A stretch of DNA of 64,000 nucleotides, from assembly GCA_023819375.1 (NCBI GenBank), contig JAMWDI010000002.1:283901-347900 (forward strand), in the 5' to 3' direction. The notes below the pieces were generated by a model. That model made no database searches. It was not told the origin of the DNA and saw only the letters and a program-made list of their open reading frames with translations. The translations under genes and the position numbers were made by a program. The stretch comes from Candidatus Omnitrophota bacterium. GTDB lineage: Bacteria; Ratteibacteria; UBA8468; B48-G9; JAFGKM01. Of the stretch, positions 17,822 to 27,207 are shown piece by piece. Positions within the stretch are counted from its first letter, which is position 1, and each line of letters opens with the position of its first letter.

Positions 17822-18300
17822 TTTTTATTTAGATTTAAGAATTCAAAATATATTTTTTTTGCAATACCTTCAGAAATTCTGCTTAAAATATCTTCTTCTT
17901 TAAACTCCTTATGAATTGAAGTTGAAACTGACTCAACAAGTTCTTTTTCAAAATTTAAATCATTATTTTTAATAGATATCTTAACTTTTATTTCAAATCG
18001 TGCCCCTGAAATTTCATAAATATTTTCCTTTGAATAATAAAGAGGTATTCTTTCAAATTTCAATATTTGTAATTGGCAGACATAATCTGAATTTTCTTTT
18101 GTTTCAGTCAATGTGTATCCAGGATATTTTAAAAAAATCTCTTTGATTTTTTCATTCAAGAAAAAATTTAAACTTGAGTTTAATGTAAAGTTCTCAAATT
18201 TTTCAAAATATATTTTTTTCCCTGCAATATTTTTATTTAAATAACACGAAACGAAAACAAAAAGGAGGCAAAAACTACTTAATATTTTTAACCTTTTCAT
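17818..18300 (-). CDS. lptE: LptE-like outer-membrane lipoprotein for LPS assembly
   Basis: The product starts with a lipoprotein signal (KRLKILSSFCLLFVFVSC) whose cysteine is the likely lipidation site. The mature part follows the LptE/RlpB plan: KKIYFEKFENFTLNSSLNFFLNEKIKEIF (cf. 'V-IF-N-T-EP-L----T--L') and, later, YEISGARFEIKVKISIK. LptE plugs the LptD translocon that delivers LPS to the outer surface. I chose ATG 18300; ATG 18312 is equally possible, and neither has a clear ribosome site. Its position before holA supports the call. Confidence 0.7.
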   Translation of the reverse strand: MKRLKILSSFCLLFVFVSCYLNKNIAGKKIYFEKFENFTLNSSLNFFLNEKIKEIFLKYPGYTLTETKENSDYVCQLQILKFERIPLYYSKENIYEISGARFEIKVKISIKNNDLNFEKELVESVSTSIHKEFKEEDILSRISEGIAKKIYFEFLNLNKK

Positions 18301-19195
18301 TGGCAATTTTGCCATATTCTGTCTCAGGAAATTTTTCAATCAATTTTTTATAATAATATATGGCACCTTTATTTTTACCTGCCCTTTCATAATATCTAGC
18401 AATAAGATAATATTTTTCTGCTTCTTTCTTATCAAGTAAATTCTTAATCCCCTCTATTTCATCACTAAATTCACTTTCTGGATATTCAATTGTAAATTCA
18501 ATAATCATTTCTCTTATTTCTTCTATAATATCTGTATCATAGTTTACTTTTGGAATAGAATCTACCATATACTTTATTTTTAAATATTTCGCCTTTTCAG
18601 CAAATTCTGTTTGTGGAAAATTAACTATTATTTTATCAAGGGTCTTGATAGATTCATTATATTCCTTAACTTGATAATAAAATTCAGCAAGGTTAAACAT
18701 CCTTTCAATATTTTCAAATTCATATGGACTATTTTCTATAACCTTATTCATATATTCTGCTCTATCTTTACCTGTAAAAAATTTAAAAATGCCTGTTCTC
18801 TTTTTTTTAAGTTCTGCATCCGCTATTTCTGATTGAAGTTTTATTGCTGGAAAAACAAGTGATGAAGATGGGTGTTCATCAATAATTTTCTGAAAATATT
18901 CAAATGCTTTTTTCATGTCTCCCTTCTCTTTATAAATTTGACCTAAAATAAAACATGATTGTGAAGCATATTCTGATCTTGGATAATGTTTCAAAAGTTT
19001 TTTATGTTCTCTTATTGCATACTCAATTTGCCCATTTTTTCTAAATTCTTCTGCATATTTAAATTGTTCCTCTGGAGTATCTTTTACAGCATACTTGGGA
19101 TTTATCCATCTACCTGTTTGTGGTGTCCATTCCCAGTAAGAATACAAACAAAAAGAAGAAAAAATTAAAAAGATTAAAATTGTTTTTTTCATCAT
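18275..19195 (-). CDS. bamD: TPR outer-membrane assembly protein, BamD-like
   Basis: After a signal peptide (KKTILIFLIFSSFCLYSY) the protein has WEWTPQTGRWINPKYAVKDTPEEQ, then a row of TPR units (FKYAEEFRKNGQIEYAIREHKKLLKHYP; FILGQIYKEKGDMKKAFEYFQKIIDEHP; LAEFYYQVKEYNESIKTLDKIIVNFP; LIARYYERAGKNKGAIYYYKKLIEKFP). This layout is that of BamD/YfiO-type proteins that help insert beta-barrels. The lipobox is imperfect (FSSFC), so lipidation is unsure. Start options are 19195/19192 (signal peptide) or 19234; I prefer the signal-peptide start. It follows polA and overlaps lptE. Confidence 0.75.
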   Translation of the reverse strand: MMKKTILIFLIFSSFCLYSYWEWTPQTGRWINPKYAVKDTPEEQFKYAEEFRKNGQIEYAIREHKKLLKHYPRSEYASQSCFILGQIYKEKGDMKKAFEYFQKIIDEHPSSSLVFPAIKLQSEIADAELKKKRTGIFKFFTGKDRAEYMNKVIENSPYEFENIERMFNLAEFYYQVKEYNESIKTLDKIIVNFPQTEFAEKAKYLKIKYMVDSIPKVNYDTDIIEEIREMIIEFTIEYPESEFSDEIEGIKNLLDKKEAEKYYLIARYYERAGKNKGAIYYYKKLIEKFPETEYGKIANEKVKNIK

Positions 19196-19226
19196 AGATA
19201 AATTTTGCTTTAGAATTTTAATTGTG

Positions 19227-21641
19227 TCAATCATAAATTTCCTCCATTTCAAGAAAGTTTTTACCTCTCTTAACATCTACCTTTAAAGGGACTTTAAGAA
19301 TTACAACATTTTTCATAATTTCCTTTACATATTTTCTTACCTTTTCTTCTTCGTCTGGTGTTACTTCAAAGAGCAGTTCATCATGGATTTGCAATAAAAG
19401 TTTGCTTTTCAGTTTTTCTTCCTTAAATTTTTTATAAATATTATTCATTGCCATTTTTATTATTTCAGCAGCAGTCCCCTGTATTGGCATATTTATGGCA
19501 ACTCTTTTTCCAAATTCTCTTTCATTTTTATTTGAACTTCTAATTTCAGGGATATATCTTCTTCTTTTCATTAATGTTTCAACATATCCTTTTTCTTCTG
19601 CTTTTTTTACAATCTCATCAATATATTCTTTTACTTTTTTAAACCTTTCAAAATATTTTTTTATAAAATATGAACTTTCTTCAATAGGTATTCCCAGTTC
19701 TTGAGACAAACCATGTGCACTCATTCCATATATAATACCAAAATTGATTGTTTTAGCAAGCCTTCTTTTTTCTTCTTTTGAAAGTTCCTTTAAATTGACC
19801 GGAGAAAAAAGTGAATCAAAGGAAAAAATAAGTTCTCCTGTTTCCTCATGAATATCTTTATCTTTTTCAAAACTCTCAATCAATACTGGATCTTCTGAAA
19901 AATGTGCAAGAACTCTTAATTCAATCTGGCTGTAATCAAAAGAATAAAGAATATTCTCCCCCTCAGAACAAAAACCTTTTCTAATTAAAGAACCTGTTTG
20001 TGTTCTAATTGGTAAATTCTGCAAATTTGGATTGGAACAGGTCAATCTTCCAGTAGATGTTGAAACTTGACTAAAAGTTGGATAAATTCTACCCGTTTTT
20101 TCATCTACATATTCTAAAATTCCTTCAATGTATGTAGATTTTATCTTATAAAGTTCTCTATATTGAAGAAGATACTGTGGCAGTGGATGTAAAGACGCAA
20201 GTTCTTTTAAAACAGACGTTTCTGTTGAATAAGCAGTTTTTGTTTTTTTTATAACAGGTAATTTAAGTTTTTCATAAAGTATTTCACAAATTTGAGTTGG
20301 TGAATTTAAATTGAAAACATCTCCTGCCAAAGAAAAAATTTTTTCTTTTATTTCATCTATTTCTTTATCAATCTTTTTTTCAAGTTCTTTAAGATACTCT
20401 CTATCAACCTTTATACCATTTGTTTCCATCCAGACAAGAACATCTATAAGTGGCATCTCCACATCTCTAAATAGTTTTTCCATTTCAAATTCACTTAGTA
20501 ACTTTTCATATTTTTCCTTAAGTTTAAACAAATCTTTTTCGTAAATAAATTTTCCTGTTAAATGCCTTGCAATAGAAAAATCAAATTCAACATTTTTAAG
20601 ATAAATCCCTTCTTTTTTCAATTCAATAATTTTATCTTTCATATCAAATCCAATTTTTCCTATTTTTTCATTTTCAAGAACTTCTTTATAAAAATCTTTA
20701 TTTCTCTTTATTTTTCCATATTCTAAAATTTCGCCTGTAGAAAAACCAATATAGTTTTCTAAATTTTCTAAAGTTTCAATTCCTTTATAAATTTCTTTCA
20801 ATACATCTTTAAATTTTTTAAATTCAAACATTTCAAACAACTCAACCAACTTTATAATGTCGGGTTCATTTCTTTTTATATTTTCAAGTTTTATTTCATC
20901 AAAAATTTCTCTATTTAATTTTGCTAACTCTTTACTCAAAAAAGCCTTATCTTTATTCTTTTCAAGTTTTTCTCTCAAACTTCTGGGTTCTATTTTTTCT
21001 AAATTTTCATAAATCTCTTCAAGAGAAGAATATTTTAAAAGAAGCAAAGATGCTGTTTTTTCGCCAATTCCTGGAACTCCAGGAATATTATCTGAAGCAT
21101 CTCCTGCAAGAGCAATAAAATCAACTATCTTAGAAGGTTCAAAACCATATTTTTCAAGAAATTTCTTTTTATCTATTATTTCATAGTTGACTGGATTAAT
21201 AATAAAGACATTTTCAGAAATTAACTGAAAAATATCTTTATCACTTGTCACTATATAAATTTCACAATTCAATCCTTTTAATTTCTCCACATAACTGCTT
21301 ATTAAATCATCACTTTCAAATCCCTCTTTTTCAATATACTTAATGCCAAAACATTTAATAATTTCTTTAATTTTATTTATTTGTCCCGATAATTCGTCAG
21401 GCATAGGTTTTCTTTTTTCCTTATATTTTTCAAAAGTTTTATGTCTGAATGTTGGAACTGCAAGGTCAAAAAAGACTGCAATATATTCAGGGTTTTTTTC
21501 TTTTAGAATTTTAAGTAAAACAGAAGTAAAGCCATAAATTGCATTGGTTAAAATTCCTGTCGTTGTTTTTAACTCTGGCAATGCATAGAAACATCTATAA
21601 GCAATTCCAGTTCCATCTATAAGATAAACAATATTCTTCAT
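19227..21641 (-). CDS. polA: DNA polymerase I without a proofreading site
   Basis: The 804-residue protein has a 5' nuclease domain (about 1-285: LIDGTGIAYRCFYALP, SDKDIFQLIS, GDASDNIPGVPGIGEKTA). The C-terminal polymerase domain has motif A (DYSQIELRVLAHFS), motif B (RRLAKTINFGIIYGMSAHG) and motif C (QIHDELLFEV). The segment between them is only ~100 residues and lacks the DxE exonuclease motif, so 3'-5' proofreading is expected to be absent, as in Taq polymerase. It overlaps the last gsp gene by 4 bases and may share its transcript. Confidence 0.96.
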   Translation of the reverse strand: MKNIVYLIDGTGIAYRCFYALPELKTTTGILTNAIYGFTSVLLKILKEKNPEYIAVFFDLAVPTFRHKTFEKYKEKRKPMPDELSGQINKIKEIIKCFGIKYIEKEGFESDDLISSYVEKLKGLNCEIYIVTSDKDIFQLISENVFIINPVNYEIIDKKKFLEKYGFEPSKIVDFIALAGDASDNIPGVPGIGEKTASLLLLKYSSLEEIYENLEKIEPRSLREKLEKNKDKAFLSKELAKLNREIFDEIKLENIKRNEPDIIKLVELFEMFEFKKFKDVLKEIYKGIETLENLENYIGFSTGEILEYGKIKRNKDFYKEVLENEKIGKIGFDMKDKIIELKKEGIYLKNVEFDFSIARHLTGKFIYEKDLFKLKEKYEKLLSEFEMEKLFRDVEMPLIDVLVWMETNGIKVDREYLKELEKKIDKEIDEIKEKIFSLAGDVFNLNSPTQICEILYEKLKLPVIKKTKTAYSTETSVLKELASLHPLPQYLLQYRELYKIKSTYIEGILEYVDEKTGRIYPTFSQVSTSTGRLTCSNPNLQNLPIRTQTGSLIRKGFCSEGENILYSFDYSQIELRVLAHFSEDPVLIESFEKDKDIHEETGELIFSFDSLFSPVNLKELSKEEKRRLAKTINFGIIYGMSAHGLSQELGIPIEESSYFIKKYFERFKKVKEYIDEIVKKAEEKGYVETLMKRRRYIPEIRSSNKNEREFGKRVAINMPIQGTAAEIIKMAMNNIYKKFKEEKLKSKLLLQIHDELLFEVTPDEEEKVRKYVKEIMKNVVILKVPLKVDVKRGKNFLEMEEIYD

Positions 21642-22141
21642 TTTAAATCTTCTTTTTTCTTCAAACAGGTTATAATCATTGATAAATTTAAAAGATATGG
21701 TTTATTTTTGTCTCTCGATATTTCAAACCTCGTTATATAAACTCCTTTTGTTTTTTCTATCATTTCAAGTATAGAAAGAAGTTGTTCTAAATTTATCAAA
21801 TTCAGATTAAACTGAATTTTTTCTAAATTATATCCAGAAAGTTCTTCAGATGGGAGAATTTTAATTTCTCCAACGTTTCCTTTTAAATTAAACTTGTCTA
21901 TTAAATTATTAAGGTATGTAAAGAAAGAAAAATTTTTATCTACAATTTTAAAAGAAACCATTTCATCCTTTTTTAAATTCTTATATTTTTCGCAAAGTTC
22001 AAGAAATTCTCTGTATTCTTTTTCTTTTTTTTCAATAAGTGCTTCTAAGTTTTTAATTTTTCTCTTATTCGGAGAATAAATAAATTGATATTCAAAAATG
22101 ATTATGAAAAGTAACAATAAAATCAAAATTTTTCTGTCCAT
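21638..22141 (-). CDS. GspM/PilO-like inner-membrane protein of the secretion machine
   Basis: The 167-residue product has one N-terminal transmembrane helix (about residues 4-19), a charged coiled coil (KRKIKNLEALIEKKEKEYREFLELCEKYKNL), and a small alpha/beta domain of the ferredoxin type (SFFTYLNNLIDKFNLKGNVGEIKI; INLEQLLSILEMIEKTKGVYITRFEI). That is the plan of GspM and PilO. As the last gsp gene it takes the GspM slot, right after the GspL-like gene and sharing one base with it. Confidence 0.75.
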   Translation of the reverse strand: MDRKILILLLLFIIIFEYQFIYSPNKRKIKNLEALIEKKEKEYREFLELCEKYKNLKKDEMVSFKIVDKNFSFFTYLNNLIDKFNLKGNVGEIKILPSEELSGYNLEKIQFNLNLINLEQLLSILEMIEKTKGVYITRFEISRDKNKPYLLNLSMIITCLKKKEDLK

Positions 22142-23355
22142 TATTCCACCATTTTTAACAACAAATTAAATTTGACTTTATTTTCTTTTGTAACAGAAAT
22201 GCCTGAAATTTCAAAATCACTAAAAATTTTTGATTTTTTAACATTTTCCTTAATTCTATCAATATCTTTGAGGTTATTAATACTTCCAGTTAAATATATA
22301 TTACCATCTACAAATGTAAATTCTTCTATTTCAGTCCCTGTATCTTCAGGAAACAAAAGTGTTACTTCTTCTAAAATTTTTATAATTGATTTTTCGGATA
22401 AAGAAATTTTTGTAGATATATCAGTCTGTAAAATTTTTTCTTTTATTTGAACAAGTGGATTTATTATTTTTTTTGTTTCTGGAAAGATAGACTTAAAAAT
22501 ATTTTCCATTTTCTGATTAATCTCTTCAATTTTTTTCTCCTTTTTGTTTTTTTCAAAATAAGGAGTTATAAAAAAGAAAGATAGAAAAAATAAAAATGCA
22601 AGATAGAAAAGATATTCAAAACTGAAAGTTTTGCGATAGATAAAAATGGGTTCAAAATTAACTTTTTGTATTTTTTTTATTTCCTTCAATATATCATTAA
22701 ACTTTTTTTCTGTAATAAACTTCAATTCTTCAAATTTTAAATCTTCAAAAGTTTCTTTCTTCCCTATGTAGTAAACTGGTAATTTTTTTGATGAAAGAAT
22801 TAAGTTAAGTACTTCCACAAGGTTGCCCTTTAAATCTTCTGAAAAATATGAATAAACATTTGAAAGAACCCCATTTTCAATTACATTAAGAATAAAGTAA
22901 TTATCTTCAACAAAAATTCCTATAAAATTTTCTCCAATTATCTTTGTTTTCAAAAAATTTAAAAGCAAAATTGTATCTATTGAAAAATAATATTTTACTT
23001 TATTTGCTTCAAAAATTTTTTTAAAATATTCAAGTTTTTCTTTTTCAATCGCGAAAACATTAACAGAAGTTTTATTTTCTTTGAGATAATTATATTCAAA
23101 ATAAAAATAAAAACTGTCAGATGACTTTGGCAATTTACCTTCAATTTCTTGTCCTATAATAAGTCCTATTTTCTTTTTATCCTTAAAATCAAATTCAACT
23201 TTTCTAAAATAAACATTTAGTTTTGAAAAAATAAGAAAAAATGTATTTTTTTTATTTTCTCTCACAAAGTCCTCAAATTTTTCAATTAAAACATCTTCCT
23301 TGTTTTCCTTTAAATAATAAATTTTTTCTCCCTTAAGATATAGAAAAATATTCAT
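22141..23355 (-). CDS. gspL: GspL-like protein
   Basis: The 404-residue product has a cytoplasmic actin-fold-like N-terminal half (VEFDFKDKKKIGLIIGQEIEGKLP; KYYFSIDTILLLNFL; FIGIFVEDNYFILNVIENG), one transmembrane helix (about residues 247-266) and a periplasmic ferredoxin-like domain (ITLLFP-like LEEVTLLFPEDTGTEI; IYLTGSINNLKDIDRI). This matches GspL, which links the GspE ATPase to the inner-membrane platform. The PilM-PilN fusion at 35949-37655 plays the parallel role, so the locus carries two such linkers. Confidence 0.75.
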   Translation of the reverse strand: MNIFLYLKGEKIYYLKENKEDVLIEKFEDFVRENKKNTFFLIFSKLNVYFRKVEFDFKDKKKIGLIIGQEIEGKLPKSSDSFYFYFEYNYLKENKTSVNVFAIEKEKLEYFKKIFEANKVKYYFSIDTILLLNFLKTKIIGENFIGIFVEDNYFILNVIENGVLSNVYSYFSEDLKGNLVEVLNLILSSKKLPVYYIGKKETFEDLKFEELKFITEKKFNDILKEIKKIQKVNFEPIFIYRKTFSFEYLFYLAFLFFLSFFFITPYFEKNKKEKKIEEINQKMENIFKSIFPETKKIINPLVQIKEKILQTDISTKISLSEKSIIKILEEVTLLFPEDTGTEIEEFTFVDGNIYLTGSINNLKDIDRIKENVKKSKIFSDFEISGISVTKENKVKFNLLLKMVE

Positions 23356-24266
23356 AATATACCTTTTCTAATCAATTCTATATTTTTGTCTTTCTTGAAA
23401 ATTCCCTCTTTTTCTCTCTCGTCTTCTCCATTTTTTTTCAAAAAAATTGAAACTTTAAAATAATTACTTTTATATTTGATCAAATTTCTATACTTCAAAA
23501 ATGCTTCTCTATTTATTTCAATTAAAAATCTTTCATTTAAAGGTCTATAATCTCTTTCTGCAAGAATTCTATCAACTTGATTTTTTGTAAAACCCATTGC
23601 ATTTATAATTTCGCCCTTGCAAGTATTTATATTTATTTTATCATCAGAATATATTGTTATAAAATTTAAAATCCCTTTCTTCTCTTCAGTCCCTTCAAGA
23701 ATATCTTTTTCAAATCCTTTTATAAAAGAAAGTTCTCTAAGAGACAAAAGGTTTCTATTGGGTGGAGCAAATTTAAACCCTATAGAATGATAATAACTGC
23801 TTTCTGCTCCAAAGGGTCTCGGTAAATTATCTTCATCTATCCAGTCAAGAAAACAATCTACTAATGAAAAGGGATATCCTAAAACCACAATAAGATTTTT
23901 AAAAATTTCTAAAAGTGTTTCATTTGTTTTCCCTTTTTCTTCTAAAATTTTATTAAGATTTATTTTTGAATTTTCATCTGTAATAACTATCCTAATTTGA
24001 TAATTTCCTATTTTAAAAATTCTTTCTTTTGCCCAATTTTCTCCAATCCAATCAAAATTATTTTTATCATTTTCAAGTATTTTTTTGGCAACTTCAAATC
24101 CTATATCAAATATTCTTTCAATTTCAATTTCGTCATATTTTTTCTTAAAAGATTCCAGATATTTTTCAGTCCTGAAATTTAAAAAAAGAAGCAGTGAAGC
24201 AAAAGCAAGAGATATTCCCAAAATATAAATCAAAATAAACCCCTTTTTATTCATTTTTTTTCTCAC
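23352..24266 (-). CDS. gspK: GspK-like minor pseudopilin
   Basis: The 304-residue product starts with a prepilin-like segment (NKKGFILIYILGISLAFASLLLF) that lacks the usual Glu at +5, as is common in GspK. The body has the GspK hallmarks: FLDWIDEDNLPRPFGAES (the 'D-wiD-d-----gae' stretch), LLSLRELSFIKGF, and DDKININTCKGEIINAMGF. GspK caps the pseudopilus with GspI and GspJ. It overlaps gspJ by 20 bases and gspL by 4. Confidence 0.88.
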   Translation of the reverse strand: MRKKMNKKGFILIYILGISLAFASLLLFLNFRTEKYLESFKKKYDEIEIERIFDIGFEVAKKILENDKNNFDWIGENWAKERIFKIGNYQIRIVITDENSKINLNKILEEKGKTNETLLEIFKNLIVVLGYPFSLVDCFLDWIDEDNLPRPFGAESSYYHSIGFKFAPPNRNLLSLRELSFIKGFEKDILEGTEEKKGILNFITIYSDDKININTCKGEIINAMGFTKNQVDRILAERDYRPLNERFLIEINREAFLKYRNLIKYKSNYFKVSIFLKKNGEDEREKEGIFKKDKNIELIRKGIL

Positions 24267-24759
24267 GTCTTAAATAGATGGGATAGAAAATTTTAAAATC
24301 CTGAAGTAATACTTCGATAGCAATTGCCTCTGGTTTTTTGTTTTCTTCTGCTTCATATTTCCACTCATTATTTACAAAAAAGAAAAAATTAATATCTTCT
24401 GCATTAAAAACAGGTAATGTAAATTCATATCCTGTAAAAATGTTTTTTTCCTTTCTCAAAAGAATGCCATTTTTAATTTTATATATAAGTTCTACAGGAC
24501 AATCTTTATCAGGAAAAACTGTTTTGAAATTAATCTCTTTTGAGTTAAAATAAACATTTTCCCAGTCACAAATACCTTCAATTTCTGATTTAAAATGGAA
24601 CAAAAAATTTAAAAGTTTTTCATTGCCTTCAATTTTTTTTTCTGTATTAACAATATCTTTTTGAAGTGAAAAAAATGTCCTTTGAATAAGAAGAAAACTT
24701 AAAGCAATAATTGCAAGAGATATTAAAATTTCTATAAGTGTAAATCCTCTTTTTTTCAT
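24247..24759 (-). CDS. gspJ: GspJ-like minor pseudopilin
   Basis: The 170 residues begin MKKRGFTLIEILISLAIIAL, a class III prepilin signal with Glu +5. The long globular part has alternating beta segments (INFKTVFPDKDCPVELIYKIKNGILLRKE; FTLPVFNAEDINFFFFVNNEWKYE; AIAIEVLLQDF) resembling GspJ. It lies between gspI and gspK, the standard order of pseudopilus tip genes. Confidence 0.82.
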   Translation of the reverse strand: MKKRGFTLIEILISLAIIALSFLLIQRTFFSLQKDIVNTEKKIEGNEKLLNFLFHFKSEIEGICDWENVYFNSKEINFKTVFPDKDCPVELIYKIKNGILLRKEKNIFTGYEFTLPVFNAEDINFFFFVNNEWKYEAEENKKPEAIAIEVLLQDFKIFYPIYLRREKKNE

Positions 24760-25130
24760 TTTTTCTTTTCCACTTTCAAAAATGGTAAAAGCGTTTGGTA
24801 AGAATCAGTAGGTCCAGTAATAGTTAGTCTATAAGGTATAAACTCTATCTCTTCTATTGTATCATAAAGAATAATATCAGAAAGTTCAATTTCCCATTTA
24901 AAATTTGTATCAGAATAAATTCCATTCATTTCTTCAATTTCCTTATTTTCCAGTTTTAATTCTTGAATTTTTGATTCTGAAAAGATTAAAAAAAATATTC
25001 TGTCATTTACTATTTTTATATTCTTCAAACATGTAAGAAAGGAAGAAAAACATGTAATAGCCACTATACCAAATAATCCAATAGCAATCATAATTTCGAG
25101 AAAAGTAAAACCCTTCTTAAATGCTTTCAA
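24756..25130 (-). CDS. gspI: GspI-like minor pseudopilin
   Basis: The 124 residues start MKAFKKGFTFLEIMIAIGLFG, a prepilin signal with Glu +5. A compact domain follows (FFLIFSESKIQELKLENKEI; FKWEIELSDI; YRLTITGP) fitting GspI, the smallest tip pseudopilin. It overlaps gspJ by 4 bases and the gspH remnant by 14 bases. Confidence 0.8.
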   Translation of the reverse strand: MKAFKKGFTFLEIMIAIGLFGIVAITCFSSFLTCLKNIKIVNDRIFFLIFSESKIQELKLENKEIEEMNGIYSDTNFKWEIELSDIILYDTIEEIEFIPYRLTITGPTDSYQTLLPFLKVEKKK

Positions 25131-25577
25131 ATTGTATTTCTCCTTTTAAAACTTGAACATCTAAAAAGGGATCACTAAAAATTGTATAAAAGTTATTAAT
25201 ATTATCCCGCAAATATAAAAGTAAAAAACTTTTTCTTTTTCCTGGCTTAATTTTGAAAAAAATAACACCATTTCTTTTCTCTTCGTATTCATTTTTTGCA
25301 AAATAGAAATCATAACTACAACTTAAAATTTCTGAAATTCTTCCATCTTCATTTTCATACCAAAAAGTATTGTTATCAAGGTCAAAATAAAAATATACAT
25401 TCTCTTTATTCTCATCTGCAAATTTTTCTCCCTTTTTTATCTCTTCAAGAATTTTCAACAGTTCTTCATTGTAAAATTCTGGAATTAAAACTTTAATGGA
25501 AGGGAAAATTAAAGAAAAAAAAAGGAAATTATTATGATTACAACAAATATTTCAAAAAGTGTAAATCCTTTATTCAA
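25117..25577 (-). pseudogene. gspH: GspH-like minor pseudopilin, frameshifted in an A9/T9 run
   Basis: A TTG at 25577, overlapping the gspG stop, opens a frame encoding NKGFTLFEIFVVIIIISF, a prepilin signal, but it reaches TAA just after a run of nine T (plus-strand A9 at 25515-25523). One added T would join it to the downstream frame (SLIFPSIKVLIPEFYNEELL...), which continues to 25117 and overlaps gspI. The restored product is ~153 residues, fits GspH and sits in the GspH slot. The causes could be a homopolymer error in the assembly, a real mutation, or polymerase slippage on the run. The frame starting at 25458 lacks a signal and is not a gene by itself. Confidence 0.8.
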
Positions 25578-26001
25578 TTTGTGAACTTGATATATCTGCA
25601 TCTGGCCCTTCTCCTCCTTCTTTTCCGTCTCTTCCATAGGAAATGATTTCATAATCTTCGCCATTTCTACCAGGACTTAAATAAATATAATCATTACCCC
25701 ATGGATCTTTAGGAATAGTTGGTTTATCAAGATATCCTCCTTCCCTCCATTTCTCTGGAATACGACCAGTTGTTGGTTTTTCTATCAATGCCTTAAGCCC
25801 TTGTTCAGTTGAAGGATAAAATCCATTATCAATATAAAATAATTTCAAAGCATTTTCAAAACTTTTTATTTGAATCTTTGCAGTAGTTATTTTGGCATCA
25901 TCCACTCTTTTCATATAAGATGGCATAATAATCACTGCAAGCATTCCAATTATTATAATCACAACCATCAACTCTATAAAAGTGAAACCTTTTTTATTCA
26001 T
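25570..26001 (-). CDS. gspG: Major pseudopilin GspG
   Basis: The 143 residues start MNKKGFTFIELMVVIIIIGML (Glu +5). They hold the GspG signature region: ALKLFYIDNGFYPSTEQGLKALIEKP, GGYLDKPTIPKDPWGNDYIYLSPG and DYEIISYGRDGKEGGEGPDADI, which contains the calcium-loop aspartates. GspG polymerises into the pseudopilus shaft. It is the best-conserved pseudopilin of this locus and marks it as type II secretion rather than a pilus. Confidence 0.96.
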   Translation of the reverse strand: MNKKGFTFIELMVVIIIIGMLAVIIMPSYMKRVDDAKITTAKIQIKSFENALKLFYIDNGFYPSTEQGLKALIEKPTTGRIPEKWREGGYLDKPTIPKDPWGNDYIYLSPGRNGEDYEIISYGRDGKEGGEGPDADISSSQIE

Positions 26002-26009
26002 TGAAATTC

Positions 26010-27206
26010 CTATTTTATCGATTGCGAAATTTGAAAAATTGGTAAAAGAACAGAAATTACTATAAAACCTATTATACCTCCCATAAAAAGAATCATAAAT
26101 GGCTCTAAAAATGATACAAATCTTGTAGATCTCTGGGATAAATCTTCCTCATAAATATCACCAATTCTATCAAGCATCTCTGCTAAATTTCCGCTTCTTT
26201 CCCCAGCACCTACAAGTTGCCCAAAAAGATAGGGAAAGTATTTGCTTTTTGAAAAACCAGAAGAAAGAGAGCCACCTTTTGAAACATATTCAATAATTTC
26301 TTCTATTTCTCTTTTTATATTAATACTTGAAAGAACATCTTTTGCTATATTAAGAGACTCTAAAATTTCAACCCCACCTTTTATTAATGTTGCAAGTGTT
26401 TTAGAAAAATTTATAATCTCCTTTTTCAAATAAAAATCTTTTAGAACAGGAATCCTCCATATTATTTTTTCAATTAATAACTTTCCTTTAATTGTTTTTG
26501 TATAATTTTTTGTTAAATAAAAAATCAAAAATGCAAAAAGGATAATATAAACCCAGAAAGATTTTAAAAATCTGGCAATTAGAATTAACATTTTTGTTAC
26601 AAAAGGTAAATTAAGTGAAACTTCAGTAAAAACCCGTGTGATTGTCGGTATAATAACTGAAAATATAAAAAGGATTACAAAAAAAGCAACTATAATCATA
26701 AAAACAGGATATGTCATAATTGTCTTTATTCTGTTTCTAAAAGTTTGCCTTTTTTCAAGAAAATCACTTATTCTGGAAAGAACAAGATCAAGATTTCCTG
26801 TTTCTTCTCCAACTCTTACCATTGAGATAATCATTTCTGAAAACAAATTAGGATGTTTTTTAAGTGCCTGTGAAAAACTCGCTCCTTCTCTAACACTTCT
26901 CTGAATATTAATAAATACACTTTTTAAATATCCATCCCTCATTTGAGAAATAAGTGCAGTTAATCCTTCATCTAAAGAAATGCCTGAATTTAAAAATGTT
27001 GAAAGTTCTCTAATTGTAACTATTAAATCTTCAGTTTTTATTCTATTCAAAAAATGAAAATTTAAATTCCTTACTTCTTTAATTTTAACAATATAGAAAC
27101 CCTCTTTCCTAAATTCATTTTTCAAAACATCTATATCTTCGCTTTCTTTTTTACCTTTTATGATTTTCCCTTTTTTGTCAAGCAAAATATATGAAAATAC
27201 AGGCAT
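26010..27206 (-). CDS. gspF: Type II secretion inner-membrane platform protein
   Basis: GspF/PilC is the polytopic platform on which the pseudopilus is built. The 398 residues contain two repeated cytoplasmic helical domains (LSTFLNSGISLDEGLTAL; FSKTLATLIKGGVEILESLN). Three transmembrane segments are visible (about residues 167-190, 215-231 and the C-terminal FMILFMGGIIGFIVISVLLPIF). It is the only GspF/PilC homologue in the window, so both alignment complexes would have to share it. Confidence 0.95.
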   Translation of the reverse strand: MPVFSYILLDKKGKIIKGKKESEDIDVLKNEFRKEGFYIVKIKEVRNLNFHFLNRIKTEDLIVTIRELSTFLNSGISLDEGLTALISQMRDGYLKSVFINIQRSVREGASFSQALKKHPNLFSEMIISMVRVGEETGNLDLVLSRISDFLEKRQTFRNRIKTIMTYPVFMIIVAFFVILFIFSVIIPTITRVFTEVSLNLPFVTKMLILIARFLKSFWVYIILFAFLIFYLTKNYTKTIKGKLLIEKIIWRIPVLKDFYLKKEIINFSKTLATLIKGGVEILESLNIAKDVLSSINIKREIEEIIEYVSKGGSLSSGFSKSKYFPYLFGQLVGAGERSGNLAEMLDRIGDIYEEDLSQRSTRFVSFLEPFMILFMGGIIGFIVISVLLPIFQISQSIK

Positions 27207-27207
27207 T

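Noticed and set aside
25117..25458. Stand-alone 113-residue gene starting at TTG 25458
   Set aside because: It lacks a signal and begins mid-domain. Upstream sequence in a shifted frame supplies the prepilin signal, so it is the 3' part of the frameshifted gspH.
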